Of a stretch of DNA of 64,000 bases, positions 25,675-35,459 are shown piece by piece. Positions within the stretch are counted from its first letter, which is position 1. Each line of letters starts with the position of its first letter. The notes under the pieces were generated by a model. It was not told the DNA's origin. It worked only from the letters and a program-made list of their open reading frames with translations, and did no database searches. The translations under genes and the position numbers were made by a program. The DNA comes from Gemmatirosa kalamazoonensis (lineage in GTDB: Bacteria > Gemmatimonadota > Gemmatimonadetes > Gemmatimonadales > Gemmatimonadaceae): contig NZ_CP007128.1 in assembly GCF_000522985.1 (NCBI RefSeq), positions 434,001-498,000 on the forward strand, given 5' to 3'.

Positions 25675-26144
25675 CGTTCGTCATGCACAGCCTCGTCCGC
25701 CGCTACCTCAAGACCGCGATCGGCTTCCTCGCCGTCGGACTGCTCATCGGCCTCTGGCTCGTCACGGCCCGTGAGCTGGGCTGGGGTCACGTGACGCCGC
25801 ACGCGGTGAGCGCCCACACGCACGCGATCCTCGTCGGGTTCGTGATGCTGATGATCCTCGGCGTGGCGCTGTGGCTCTTCCCGCGGCCGGCGAAGGAGGA
25901 CGCGCGCTACCAGCCGCGCCTCGCCGAGGCGGCGTACTGGCTCGTGACGCTCGGCACGGCGGGGCGCGTCGCCGGCGAGCTCGCGCGCGCGCTGAGCGGT
26001 TCGGCCGCGGCGTGGCTGCGATGGTCGATCGTGTTAGGCGGCGCGATGCAGGTCGCGGGGCTCGGCATCTTCTTCTACACGATGTGGTCGCGCATCCGGC
26101 CCGTGGGGAGCGCGGGGCGCGAGGCGCGGGGCGAGCGGTTCTGA
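25671..26144 (+). CDS. Small CcoN/NorB-like membrane protein B
   Basis: A 157-residue four-helix membrane protein that pairs with the preceding gene (GTGA overlap). It carries SAHTHAILVGFVMLMILGVA and WLFPRP, again like subunit I histidine helices, but otherwise differs in sequence. The two may form a heterodimeric haem-binding membrane module. GTG at 25671 is chosen for the overlap; ATG at 25683 is an alternative. It ends the nir operon, converging on the gene that stops at 26154. Confidence 0.75.
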   Translation: MTFVMHSLVRRYLKTAIGFLAVGLLIGLWLVTARELGWGHVTPHAVSAHTHAILVGFVMLMILGVALWLFPRPAKEDARYQPRLAEAAYWLVTLGTAGRVAGELARALSGSAAAWLRWSIVLGGAMQVAGLGIFFYTMWSRIRPVGSAGREARGERF

Positions 26145-26153
26145 GCGCTGTCG

Positions 26154-27899
26154 TCAGCCCGGCGGATCGAGCACCGCGGCCACGTGCCTAACGGGCGTGT
26201 CCGGCGCGTGGTTCGCATCGACGAGGTTCAGCAGGATCTGCCCGCGCTCGTTCACGCCCACGAGCTGCTCCAGCTGCCAGCCGGGCGCCGAGAACACGAC
26301 GCGTCGGGTCGTGTGATCGGCCACCCGCCAACGGAGGAGCTCGAGCGGCTGCGCCGTGTCGAGCGCCGTGCGCGCGACCACCCACGTGCCGCGCTGGTCC
26401 ATCACCGCGCTGGTTGGGACGATCGGACTCCGACCGAGGAAGTCGCTGAGCAGCAGCCCGTCCTGCCCCGGCGTCGACAGCGCGAGCCGTCCGTCGATGG
26501 TCATCAGCACGTGCCCCGCGTCGCTCAGCGCGAGGGGCGCGGTGAGGAACCGGTCCTGCGCGCTCAGTACGGGCGGCCGGACATCGAGCGGCGGACCCCA
26601 GATGACGAGACCCGAGGCCAAGTTGCCGAGGACCTGGCCCCGGTTGTTCAGCGCCACGACGTGCTCGATCGGCGGGATCAGTGTGGTGAGGAACTGCGCC
26701 TGCTCCGCGTGGATGTCGTACAGAAAGACCCCGTTGCCGACGACGAGCGCCATCCCCGCGTCGTTCAATCCAACGGACAGTCCGCAGCAGAGTCCATCGG
26801 TGAACCACCCCGGCGTCGGCACGCCCTTCGGACTGATCCGGACGAGTGGACCGTGCGCCACCCACGCGTGCGTTACACCGCCGAGCGTTCCGAGCACGTC
26901 ACCGACCGCGTTCACGCGATCGGCGAAGCCCGGTCCGTTCTGGCCACGCGGCAGCAACTCGGGGACGCCGGCGTGCCACACAACCGGGTACGGTTGACCG
27001 TCGAGTGAGATCACGCCGCCGGCCACCGTGCCGTCGCTCGCCAGGTACCGCGCGACGGTACCGCCAGGTGCGTCCGCCGGCGCGGGGAGCAGCCTGACGG
27101 AGTACGCCACGTCGTCGATCCTGGGCTCGTACACGCGAGTGAAGCTCGCGCGGCCCTCGTGCGCCGAGAGGTCCGTGACGCTCACCGTGATGGTGTGCCG
27201 CCCCGCGGGCAGCGGCCCGTCGATCACGATGCGCGCGGTGTCCTGCACGACGGGTAGCTCGGTCGCGGGCCACGATTTCAGGATCCGCTCGCCCGGCGTG
27301 CCTGCGTCGAGCGTCGCGGTCATCAGGGACACGCCGCCCGCGACGGCATAGAAGGCCTTGAACGAGACGCCCCGCTGCCGCAGCGTGTCCGCGCTCTCCA
27401 GGACGTTGCCGCCCGGCAGGCCGAACAGCCGGACGCGCGGATCGAGGTCGTCGAACCACGCCGGCGGGCCCGCGGTGACGTTCCCCGCGCTGTCGCGCGC
27501 GGTCACGTAGGCCGCGTACGTCATGAGCCGGCCGTCGCGCGGCAGGAGGAAGCGGAACGTGATCTGCCGCGCCGGCACGACGATGCCGACGCTGCCACGG
27601 AGAGTGTCCGGCCGGCCCCCGCCGAGCGCCGGCCGCACGAAGATCCAATCGGCGGCCGTGACGGCGCGGTCGTCCGTCGCCGTGCCGGCCAGCTCGAGCG
27701 TGTCGTCCCCGAGCGGCCGCAGCGTGTAGCTGACCGTCGGCGGCGTGCCGTCCGCGACCTGGATCGGTCGGGTCGGCTCTGGCGGCGACTCCCGCGAGGC
27801 GTCCGGCGAGCCGCCGCACGCCAGGACGGCGGCGAGCAGCAGCATCCCAGCGAGAGCCGGGATCGCGCGAGCGGCGGCGTGTGAAGATGCGAGCGACAT
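26154..27899 (-). CDS. Secreted lipoprotein with HAF-like repeats
   Basis: A 581-residue protein with a lipoprotein leader (PALAGMLLLAAVLACGGSP). Residues ~50-270 are beta-rich, Ig-like segments (DRAVTAADWIFVRPAL, ITVSVTDLSAHEG). The C-terminal half has HAF-type repeats of the pattern vNAvGdVlG, GLNDAGMALVVG, ALNNRGQVLG and VNERGQILLN, typical of extracellular proteins of soil bacteria. It is probably displayed on the cell surface; the ligand is unknown. Confidence 0.8.
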   Translation of the reverse strand: MSLASSHAAARAIPALAGMLLLAAVLACGGSPDASRESPPEPTRPIQVADGTPPTVSYTLRPLGDDTLELAGTATDDRAVTAADWIFVRPALGGGRPDTLRGSVGIVVPARQITFRFLLPRDGRLMTYAAYVTARDSAGNVTAGPPAWFDDLDPRVRLFGLPGGNVLESADTLRQRGVSFKAFYAVAGGVSLMTATLDAGTPGERILKSWPATELPVVQDTARIVIDGPLPAGRHTITVSVTDLSAHEGRASFTRVYEPRIDDVAYSVRLLPAPADAPGGTVARYLASDGTVAGGVISLDGQPYPVVWHAGVPELLPRGQNGPGFADRVNAVGDVLGTLGGVTHAWVAHGPLVRISPKGVPTPGWFTDGLCCGLSVGLNDAGMALVVGNGVFLYDIHAEQAQFLTTLIPPIEHVVALNNRGQVLGNLASGLVIWGPPLDVRPPVLSAQDRFLTAPLALSDAGHVLMTIDGRLALSTPGQDGLLLSDFLGRSPIVPTSAVMDQRGTWVVARTALDTAQPLELLRWRVADHTTRRVVFSAPGWQLEQLVGVNERGQILLNLVDANHAPDTPVRHVAAVLDPPG

Positions 27900-28009
27900 C
27901 GGCGACGGCGGGCTGGGACGACGACTCGACCGTGATCGGTCGGGACGAGCGTCTCGCAGAGACGATGCCGACCGTCACCACGGCCGCCGCCGCGCCGACC
28001 ACGCGGCGC

Positions 28010-30421
28010 TCACCCCTCCGCGCGCAGCGCCACGACCGGATCGATGCGCGACGCGCGCCGGGCCGGAATCCACGTCGCGAGCAGGGCCACCGCCGCGAGC
28101 GCGGCCGACATCGCGCCATAGGTGAGCGGGTCCATCGGGCCGACGCCGAACAGCAGCGCCGAGAGGACGCGGGTGAGCGCCAGCGACGCGACGACGCCGA
28201 CCGCGATGCCCGCGCCCGTCAGCACGAGCCCGTGGCGGAGGAACTGCCGCCGCACCGCGCCGGCCTGCGCGCCTAACGCCATGCGCAGCCCGATCTCGCG
28301 CGTCCGCTGCGCCGCGACGTACGCGAGCACGCCGTAGATGCCCACCACGCCGAGCAGCAGCGCGACCGTCGCGGCGCCGGCGAGCATCACCATCGCGAAC
28401 GACGTCTGCGCCATGGAGCGCGACTCGATCTCCGCCAGCGTCTGCGCGGCGGCGACGGGCAGGTTCGGGTTCACCGACCACACCGCATGCTGCAGCTCCC
28501 GCACGAACCCCGCCGTGCCGACGCGGCTCGACCGCACCGCGTACGCCATCGTCCGCTCCGGATAGCTGTCGTTCAGCAGCGGCCAGTACACGATCGCCGT
28601 CGGCGGCCGATCCAGACCGTCGTCGCGCTCGTCGCCGGTGACGCCGACGATCTCGCGCCACGGGTTGTCCGGGCTGCTCCGCACGCGCTGGCCGATGGCG
28701 CGCGCCGGATCCTTCCAGTACTCGCGCGCGAGCGTCTCCGAGACGATGGCGACGAGCCGGCGCTCGTGCACGTCGCTCCACGTGATGGGCCGTCCCGCCA
28801 CCAGACGGATCCCCATCGTCTCGAAGAACGCGGGCGCGACGCTCTTGAAGCGTCGGAGCGGCGGCATCGTCCCCTCCGCGACGGGGACGCCGTCGACGTA
28901 GAGCGGATTGCCGTTGTCCTCGCCGTCCATCGTGATGTGCGACGCGAGGCCGACCGAGGTCACGCCGGGCACCGCAGCGAGACGCTCCGCGATCTGCTGA
29001 TGCGTGCTCGCGAGCTGCGCATCGTCGTCGATCACGCCCGGCGCGACGGCGACGCGGAACGTCTGCACCTGCGCCGGTCGCACGAAGCCGGGATCGACGT
29101 GCCGCAGCGCGACGAACGTCCGGATCATCAATCCCGAGACGACGAGCAGCACGAGCGCCATCGCGACCTCCGCGACGACGAGCGCATGACGCGTCCGCTG
29201 CCGCCCGGGCCCGTCGCTCGTCGCGCGGCGACCGTCCCTCAGCGCCGCGGCGTTAGGCGCGCCGAACCGGAGCAGCGTGACGACGCCGGACAGGAGACCG
29301 GCCGACACGGAGATCGCTCCGGTGAACAGCAGCACCGTCGGATCGATCGCGATCTCGTCGACGCGCGGGAGCTGCGCCGGCGCCATCCACCGCAGCAGCA
29401 GGATGGCGCCGTGCGCGAGCACGAGCGCGAGCGCGCCGGCGCCGAGCGCGAGCAGCACGCCCTCCGCCAGCACCGCGCGCGCGACGCGCCCGCGGCTCGC
29501 GCCGAGCGCCGCGCGCAGCGCGAACTCCTGCTGGCGCCCCTCGGCGCGGATGAGCAGCAGGTTCGCGACGTTCGCGCACGCGATGAGCAGCACGACGCCG
29601 ACCGCGGCGAGCAGCACCCAGAGCAGCTGGCCGACGTTGCCGATCACGTCGTCGGCGAGCGGCCGGACGTTAGGCTCCAGCCGCAGCACGTCGAACGCAT
29701 GCGGCAGCATCGGGATCATGCGCGCGACGTCGGCGTTCGCCTGGGCGAGCGTCACGCCGGGCTTCAGGCGGCCGAGTGCCTGGAACCCGAAGCTCATGCC
29801 GCGCGCCGCGTCCGCCGGGTCGAGCTGGAGCGGCAGGATCACGGCCGGGTCGGTGCGCAGGAACCGGAACGACGGCGGCAGCACGCCGACCACCTCGGCC
29901 ACCCGCCCGCCGATTTCGATCGGCTTCCCCACGACGTCAGGGGCGCCGCCGAACCGGCGCTGCCAGTAGCCGTAGGTCAGGATCGTCCGCAGCGCCGCGC
30001 CCGGCGCATCCTCCTCCGCCGTGAACAGTCGGCCGAGCGCGGGATGCACCCGCAGCAGCGGCAGCGTGGCAGCGGAGACGGCGAGCCCCTGCACCCGCTC
30101 CGGGTCGCCCCGCCCGACGATCGAGACCTCCTTCGTGTCCCAGGCGCCGATGTCCTGGAAGACGCGCTGGTGGTCGACGTACGTGAAGTACGTCGCGGGG
30201 CCCTGGTTCATCAGCGGGATGTTCATCCCCGGCCCGCGGTGCATGAGGCTCACGAGCCGCTCCGGCTCGGCGAACGGCAGGGGCTTCAGCAGCACGCCGT
30301 AGACGACGCTGAAGATCGCGGTGGTGGCGCCGATGCCGAGGGCCAGCGTCAGGAGCGCGACGGTCGTGAAGCCGGGCGCCCTCGTGAGCGTGCGGCGAGC
30401 GAGCCGGAGATCGGCGAGCAT
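28010..30421 (-). CDS. ADOP-type FtsX-like ABC permease (no PadR partner)
   Basis: An 803-residue permease using the ATG at 30421 ([20 protein letters not shown], the usual form of members without the long N-terminal domain). A GTG at 30460 would add 13 residues. The order is helix 1 ([20 protein letters not shown]), periplasmic domain, four-helix FtsX block (with [20 protein letters not shown]), second periplasmic domain and C-terminal FtsX block ending PVVALRAEG. Unlike the other three ADOPs in the window it has no adjacent PadR. The nearest regulator is the fused LysR gene 200 bases upstream on the same strand. Confidence 0.88.
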   Translation of the reverse strand: MLADLRLARRTLTRAPGFTTVALLTLALGIGATTAIFSVVYGVLLKPLPFAEPERLVSLMHRGPGMNIPLMNQGPATYFTYVDHQRVFQDIGAWDTKEVSIVGRGDPERVQGLAVSAATLPLLRVHPALGRLFTAEEDAPGAALRTILTYGYWQRRFGGAPDVVGKPIEIGGRVAEVVGVLPPSFRFLRTDPAVILPLQLDPADAARGMSFGFQALGRLKPGVTLAQANADVARMIPMLPHAFDVLRLEPNVRPLADDVIGNVGQLLWVLLAAVGVVLLIACANVANLLLIRAEGRQQEFALRAALGASRGRVARAVLAEGVLLALGAGALALVLAHGAILLLRWMAPAQLPRVDEIAIDPTVLLFTGAISVSAGLLSGVVTLLRFGAPNAAALRDGRRATSDGPGRQRTRHALVVAEVAMALVLLVVSGLMIRTFVALRHVDPGFVRPAQVQTFRVAVAPGVIDDDAQLASTHQQIAERLAAVPGVTSVGLASHITMDGEDNGNPLYVDGVPVAEGTMPPLRRFKSVAPAFFETMGIRLVAGRPITWSDVHERRLVAIVSETLAREYWKDPARAIGQRVRSSPDNPWREIVGVTGDERDDGLDRPPTAIVYWPLLNDSYPERTMAYAVRSSRVGTAGFVRELQHAVWSVNPNLPVAAAQTLAEIESRSMAQTSFAMVMLAGAATVALLLGVVGIYGVLAYVAAQRTREIGLRMALGAQAGAVRRQFLRHGLVLTGAGIAVGVVASLALTRVLSALLFGVGPMDPLTYGAMSAALAAVALLATWIPARRASRIDPVVALRAEG

Positions 30422-30621
30422 GGGCGGGTCGGTAGGGGGGACCTCGGCGGCGGGAGGCACCGCCGGGCACCCTGGTGCGAAGGAAGTCGCATGCCACCAC
30501 GCCGACTCGCGAGATGCGACAGAATCCGTTGCGGCACAACGAGTTGGCGGTGAACGTCCGGCGCCACGAGAAGCCGTCGTGCGCGCTCGTGGGAAGGCGG
30601 TGTCCGGATGCGGACAGGTGC

Positions 30622-32553
30622 TCAGGATCGTGCGCCGGAAGCGAGAGCCGCGCTCGCCTCGGCGGCGCCGGCGCGGATCGCGGCGATCGCCCGCAGCACC
30701 GGTTCACGCGACTCGTCGCGGTGCGACACGAGCTCGACCCCGAAGGCGACCGACAGGTCGGCCACGTGCAGCAGCGCGAGCCCCGGCGGCGGCGCGATGC
30801 GGTACGATCGGAAACCGAGGCACCAACCGAGCCCCGCGCGCGCCCGCATCCACTGCGTCTGGAGCCCGTCCGCCGCCGGCCCGAGCTTGGGAGTGAAAGC
30901 GGCCCGCGCGAACGCGTCGAACACGCGGTCGTAGACAGACGGCGACAGCTCGCGCGGGATGAAGAGCAGCGGCAGATCGTGCAGGTCGGCGAGCCGAATC
31001 TCGTCGCGGCCGGCGAGTGGATGCGACGGCGACACGAGCGCGAGCTCGCCCACATCGTCGAGCAGGAACTCGCGGCGGAGGCGCGCCGAGACCGCGGGCA
31101 GCGAGGTCGGCGATGGATGGCCGAGCGCGAGGTCGCATCGCCCGTCGAGCAGCGCGGTGGGCTGCATCGGCGACGCGACGTCGATCACGTCGAGCGTCAA
31201 CGGCGGCGATGCCGCCACGCATGCGCGCAGCGCGTTCGCCGAGATGTGCTGCACGATCGGCGTGCTCGCGCACGCGAGGACGCAGCGGCCCGGCGCGCCT
31301 AACGCGGCAGCGCGCACGTCGTCGGGAAAACGCTCCGCGGCGGCGAGCAGCGGCGCGCACCGCTCGTGCAGCGCGCGTCCCGCCGCCGTCGGCGCCACGC
31401 CGCGCGCGCCACGCGCGAGCAGCGGTACGCCGACGGCGCGCTCCAGCGCCCGGATCTGCCGCGAGAGCGCCGGCTGCGTCAGGCCGAGCCACGCGGCGGC
31501 GCCGCTCGTGCTTCCCTGCTCGACGATGGCCCGGAAGTACCGAAAGTGGCGCAGCTCCGTCTCGCGCAGCGTGCGCTCCGGTGCGTCCTCGTCGGCGAGC
31601 GCCGCGTCGCTCGCGGCCGGGCCGTTAGGCGCCGACGAGGTGCCCGTGTGCGTCACCGGCGCACGGGCTTCCTGCGCGATGAGGGCGATCACCGCGCGGA
31701 CCGTCTCGTCCCGCTCGTCGACACGATGCGCCGCCCACAGCGGCATCGGCGCGCGGCAGTCGGCGAGCGGGACGAGGACCATGCCGGGCAGCGTCCAGTG
31801 CGTCCAGTGCGTGGAGAACGGCAGCCATCCACGCCCCAGCGTGAGCTGCGTGCGCGCGTCCTCGTACGTCCGCACGCTGAGCGACTCGTGCCATGCCGCG
31901 CGGAGCGGCGACCGGCCGAAGGCGCGTCGCGCCGCCGGCTCCAGCCACTCGACGAGCACCATCGGATACGGGCGAAGCTCGTGCGCCGCGATCGCGGTCC
32001 GCCCGGCGAGGGGGTGCTCGGCGCCGAGCAGCACGCCGTCGATCTCGCTGCATGGGCCCGCGATCATCTCGAGCCCGTCGTCGCCGGAGGCGTCGCCGGG
32101 CGGGTGTGCGAACCCGAGCGCGATGTCCGCCTTTCCCTCGCGGACCGCGCTCCACTGATCGGGACCGTCCGCCTCCGAGATGACGAGCTCCACACGCGGC
32201 AGCGCGCGCGCCGCCGCGGTCACGATGCGCGCGACGAGCTCGCTCCAGATCGCGATGCGCGACACGCAGAGGTGGCACGCGCCGGCGACGCCGCGATCCG
32301 CGACCCGCGCCGCCGTCGTCGCGTCGCGCAGGGCCGTGCACAACGCGCCGGCGAGCCGCACCGCGGCCACACCGGCCGGCGTGGGCGTCACCGTGCGCGG
32401 CCCGCGCTCGAGCAGCGACACGCCGAGCTCCGCCTCCAGACGCGCCACCTGACGCGAGAGCGCCGGCTGCGCGACCCGCAGCCGGCGTGATGCGGCGAGG
32501 AATGACCCCTCGGACGCGACGGTCAGCAGATAACGAAGCTGGCGCAGCTCCAT
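30622..32553 (-). CDS. Tandem fusion of two LysR-type regulators
   Basis: A 643-residue single frame containing two complete LysR-type regulators. The first (residues 1 to ~310) begins [20 protein letters not shown] with [16 protein letters not shown]. The second (about 333-643) begins [16 protein letters not shown] with [16 protein letters not shown]. Each has its own winged helix-turn-helix and a periplasmic-binding-like effector domain. A ~25-residue Ala/Asp/Glu-rich linker joins them. LysR proteins are normally ~300 residues and act as tetramers, so this could be a pre-linked pseudo-dimer. There is no frameshift or stop at the junction. ATG 32553 has GGAG eight bases upstream. It diverges from the hybrid kinase at 32682. 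Confidence 0.9.
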   Translation of the reverse strand: MELRQLRYLLTVASEGSFLAASRRLRVAQPALSRQVARLEAELGVSLLERGPRTVTPTPAGVAAVRLAGALCTALRDATTAARVADRGVAGACHLCVSRIAIWSELVARIVTAAARALPRVELVISEADGPDQWSAVREGKADIALGFAHPPGDASGDDGLEMIAGPCSEIDGVLLGAEHPLAGRTAIAAHELRPYPMVLVEWLEPAARRAFGRSPLRAAWHESLSVRTYEDARTQLTLGRGWLPFSTHWTHWTLPGMVLVPLADCRAPMPLWAAHRVDERDETVRAVIALIAQEARAPVTHTGTSSAPNGPAASDAALADEDAPERTLRETELRHFRYFRAIVEQGSTSGAAAWLGLTQPALSRQIRALERAVGVPLLARGARGVAPTAAGRALHERCAPLLAAAERFPDDVRAAALGAPGRCVLACASTPIVQHISANALRACVAASPPLTLDVIDVASPMQPTALLDGRCDLALGHPSPTSLPAVSARLRREFLLDDVGELALVSPSHPLAGRDEIRLADLHDLPLLFIPRELSPSVYDRVFDAFARAAFTPKLGPAADGLQTQWMRARAGLGWCLGFRSYRIAPPPGLALLHVADLSVAFGVELVSHRDESREPVLRAIAAIRAGAAEASAALASGARS

Positions 32554-32681
32554 GCGGTGCGCTCCGCCGGCGCGATGGTCGCGCCATGCCGACCAGGCAT
32601 GGCTGTGGTGCCCACGAAGTATTCGCTCCCGCACGCCATCCCGTCTATCCTGCTCGCTTATGCACACGAGGCAGCCGTGAC

Positions 32682-34262
32682 ATGACCGATTCGTCGCATC
32701 CGACCGACGCCGCACGGCAGTGCGACGAGCGCCTGGGACTCGCGTTGGAGCTCGTCGGCATGGTCGTCTGGGAGCGCGACCTGCGGACCGACCGCGTCCA
32801 GGTGGCCGCGCGACCGAGCGCCGGCGCGGCGGCGTCGATCCCGATGGTCGAGTTCGAGGACTTCACCGCGTTTCTCGCCGCCGTGTTGCCGGCCGATCGC
32901 GAGAAGGTCGCGCAGGCGAGTGCCGAGGCCGTGCGGCGCGGTGAGGAGTTCACGGTCGAGTATCGGATCCTCGACGCCGAGGGCGCGACACGATTCCAGC
33001 GCTTGCACGGCCGCGTGATACCGGACGCCGCCGGAACGCCGTGCCGGATGATCGGCGTCACGCTCGACGTGACCGAGCGGCACCAGCTCGACACGCAGCT
33101 CCGGCACGCGCAGAAGCTGGAGGTCGTCGGCCGCCTCGCCGGCGGCATCGCGCACGACTTCAACAACCTCCTCACGGTGATCGGCGCGGCGACGCAGTTC
33201 GCGCGCGAGACGCTGCCGTCCGACGCGCCGGCGCGCCAGGAGATCGTGGACATCGAGGCGGCGGCGAAGCGAGCCGGCGCGCTGACGCAGCAGCTGCTCG
33301 CCTACAGTCGCCAGCAGGTGCTCCGTCCCGAGCGCCTCGACCTGAACCGCGTCGTCGCCAACGTCGAGCGCATGCTCCGTCGAGTGCTGGGCGAGGACGT
33401 CGCGCTGGTGATCGCGCTCGCTCCCGACCTCGCGCCGGTGGACGCCGACGTCGGTCAGCTCGAGCAGGTGCTGATGAACCTCGCGCTGAACGCGCGCGAC
33501 GCGATGCCTAACGGTGGGACGCTCACGCTCTCGACCGAGAACGTCACCCTGCATGCGCGCGCGGCCGCGGCGCACGAGGGCGTGGCGGCGGGCGCGTACG
33601 TCGCGCTGCGCGTGCGCGACACCGGCGTCGGGATCGACGCGCCCGCGCAGGCGCTGATCTTCGAGCCGTTCTTCACCACCAAGGCGCCGGGCGAGGGCAC
33701 CGGCCTCGGGCTGGCGACCGTGGACGGCATCGTCAGGCAGTCCGGCGGCGTCGTGTACGTGGAGAGCGCGCCCGGAGCGGGGTCGACGTTCACCGTGCTG
33801 CTGCCGCAGGCCGCGCGCGGCGACGTCGCCGAGCAGCCGGCGCCGACCGGGACGATCACCGGTGGGCGGGAGACCGTGCTGCTGGTGGAGGACGAGGCGC
33901 CGGTGCGCGCGGCCGTGCGGCGGATGCTGGAGCGCGGCGGCTACCGCGTCCTCGCGGCGAGAGACGCGCAGGATGCCTTGGCGACCGCCGAGCAGCACGC
34001 GGGAGCGATCGACCTCGTCCTCACCGACGTGGTGATGCCCGGGGTGAGCGCTGGTTCGCTCATCGAGCGTCTGCGGTCCGCGCGGCCGCGTCTGCGAGCG
34101 TTGCTCATGTCGGGCTACAGCGCGCATGCCGTCGCGGCGCGCGGTACGTTCGCGGAAGGCGCAGCGCTGCTCGCGAAGCCGTTCGGGCCCGAGACGCTCC
34201 TCCGCCATGTCCGCGACGTGCTCGACGACGCGTCGCGAACGTCGTCCTCCGGCCGGCGCTAG
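32682..34262 (+). CDS. Hybrid sensor histidine kinase with receiver domain
   Basis: A 526-residue cytoplasmic kinase. A PAS-like domain covers residues ~20-140 (ending MIGVTLDVTERHQL). The phosphoacceptor region is LAGGIAHDFNNLLTVIGAAT with His158. The HATPase domain has NLALNARDAM, DTGVGI and GTGLGLATV. The receiver domain has Asp449 in LVLTDVVMP and the conserved Lys of LLAKPFGP. There is no transmembrane segment. The ATG at 32682 has GAGG upstream. It is probably co-transcribed with the small gene at 34285. Confidence 0.92.
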   Translation: MTDSSHPTDAARQCDERLGLALELVGMVVWERDLRTDRVQVAARPSAGAAASIPMVEFEDFTAFLAAVLPADREKVAQASAEAVRRGEEFTVEYRILDAEGATRFQRLHGRVIPDAAGTPCRMIGVTLDVTERHQLDTQLRHAQKLEVVGRLAGGIAHDFNNLLTVIGAATQFARETLPSDAPARQEIVDIEAAAKRAGALTQQLLAYSRQQVLRPERLDLNRVVANVERMLRRVLGEDVALVIALAPDLAPVDADVGQLEQVLMNLALNARDAMPNGGTLTLSTENVTLHARAAAAHEGVAAGAYVALRVRDTGVGIDAPAQALIFEPFFTTKAPGEGTGLGLATVDGIVRQSGGVVYVESAPGAGSTFTVLLPQAARGDVAEQPAPTGTITGGRETVLLVEDEAPVRAAVRRMLERGGYRVLAARDAQDALATAEQHAGAIDLVLTDVVMPGVSAGSLIERLRSARPRLRALLMSGYSAHAVAARGTFAEGAALLAKPFGPETLLRHVRDVLDDASRTSSSGRR

Positions 34263-34284
34263 CCGACGCACGGGAACACGTCAC

Positions 34285-34689
34285 ATGGCGTTCGCACTCT
34301 GGATGGAAGGCGATCTGATTCGGATCCGCATCCATGACACGATCACGCCGCGCGATCTGCGCGCGCTCGCCGACGCCGTGCTCGAGGCGGAGGCGCGCGT
34401 GCTCCCGATGCCCAACCGCCTCACCGACATGACGGACGTGACCGGCGTGGAGGTCGGCTTCGCGGAGTTCCTCGCGTTCACCGAGCGGCGACTGGGGATG
34501 GTGCTGCCGAACCCCATCAAGTCGGCGCTCGTGGTCGCGAGCCGGGTGCAGTTAGGCATCGCGCGCATGTTCCAGACGCTGAACGATCATCCGCAGGTGA
34601 CGGTGGAGATCTTTCACGAGCTCGGCGATGCCCTGTCGTGGCTCGCGACGCCGCCGTCGGCCGATGCGCAGAACGGCCCCCGAGGGTGA
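34285..34689 (+). CDS. Hypothetical protein, SpoIIAA/STAS-like fold possible
   Basis: A 134-residue soluble protein (LWMEGDLIRIRIHDTITPRD, then LTDMTDVTGVEVGFAEFLAF, and VEIFHELGDALSWL). The alternating strand-helix pattern resembles the SpoIIAA-like/STAS superfamily. That is a fold guess without a defining motif. It lies 22 bases after the hybrid kinase, so it may be an accessory or output partner. Confidence 0.6.
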   Translation: MAFALWMEGDLIRIRIHDTITPRDLRALADAVLEAEARVLPMPNRLTDMTDVTGVEVGFAEFLAFTERRLGMVLPNPIKSALVVASRVQLGIARMFQTLNDHPQVTVEIFHELGDALSWLATPPSADAQNGPRG

Positions 34690-34710
34690 GCTCGGGGGCC
34701 GTTCGCGAGG

Positions 34711-34782
34711 AGGCACCGGCGGGAATCGAACCCGCGAATAGCGGTTTTGCAGACCGCTGCCTTACCACTTGGCTACGGTGCC
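34711..34782 (-). tRNA. tRNA-Cys (GCA)
   Basis: The minus strand folds as a cloverleaf: acceptor GGCACCG/CGGTGCC, D arm around AAGTGGTAA, anticodon stem GCGGT/ACCGC with loop CTGCAAA (anticodon GCA), T arm GCGGG-TTCGAAT-CCCGC, and discriminator U, which is characteristic of tRNA-Cys. The CCA end is not encoded. Confidence 0.95.
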
Positions 34783-34869
34783 TGACCGGACCGTCGTCCA
34801 GGCCGGGCTCGCAAGTTCGCTGTCCCGCCCCCCTTTCTCAACCCCTCGCGCGGCGCCGACGAGGGCGCC

Positions 34870-35361
34870 TCACGCCTCGCGCGTCACGAGCTGCTCGAAC
34901 AGCCGCTCGTAGTACGTCACCTCGTCCGCCGCCGGCTCGTCGGTGCTCGCGCGCGGCTCCTCGGCGCGCGCCAGCCGCGCCGCGGCGCGGGCGCACGCGG
35001 CCTCGTTCTCCACGAACAGGCGCGTCAGCGCGTCGGCCCGGTCGCGCACGAGCGAGTCGCCGGCCCGCGAGTCGGCGTCGGCGCGCGCGGTGATCTCGTC
35101 CACCAGCTCGCGCAGCGCGGTCACGCTCGTGCCGGCGAGCAGCAGCTGCATGAGCGCGGCCTGCCCCGACAGCTCGCCGTCGAGGCACCGCACGAGACTG
35201 CGCCGCGTGCTCTCCGACCCGAGGCCGGCGGTGAGGCGGCTCACGAGCTCCGCCTCGATCCCCTCGCGTCCGGGCTGGTCGCGATGCAGCTCGCGCCGCG
35301 CGCCGTGACGCGCGTCGGGGAACGGCACCGTCATGCCTCCCCCCAGCGTGCCGTACGCCAT
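34870..35361 (-). CDS. Hypothetical helical protein downstream of the chemoreceptor
   Basis: A ~163-residue, highly charged, all-helical protein (EAELVSRLTAGLGSESTRRS, ELVDEITARADADSRAGDSL, ending YERLFEQLVTREA). ATG 35361 is used; ATG 35334 (MTVPFPDARHG) is an alternative with a G-rich ribosome site. No family is recognised. It starts 98 bases after the chemoreceptor gene on the same strand and may belong to its transcript. Confidence 0.6.
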   Translation of the reverse strand: MAYGTLGGGMTVPFPDARHGARRELHRDQPGREGIEAELVSRLTAGLGSESTRRSLVRCLDGELSGQAALMQLLLAGTSVTALRELVDEITARADADSRAGDSLVRDRADALTRLFVENEAACARAAARLARAEEPRASTDEPAADEVTYYERLFEQLVTREA

Positions 35362-35459
35362 CCTCGCATCGACCTCTCCTCCCCGGTGGATGCGAGCTTG
35401 CGCGCACAGCCTGTGCCGCGCTCGTCGCGATCCGCGTCGCCCGTCACACTCGAGGCCGA

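Noticed and set aside
25177-26144. A complete cytochrome cbb3 oxidase or NO reductase subunit I
   Set aside because: Each gene encodes only four helices and lacks the full set of six haem and copper histidines; no CcoO/NorC gene is adjacent.
34287-34782. tRNA gene as a mobile-element integration site
   Set aside because: No direct repeat of the tRNA-Cys 3' end or integrase gene was seen nearby.
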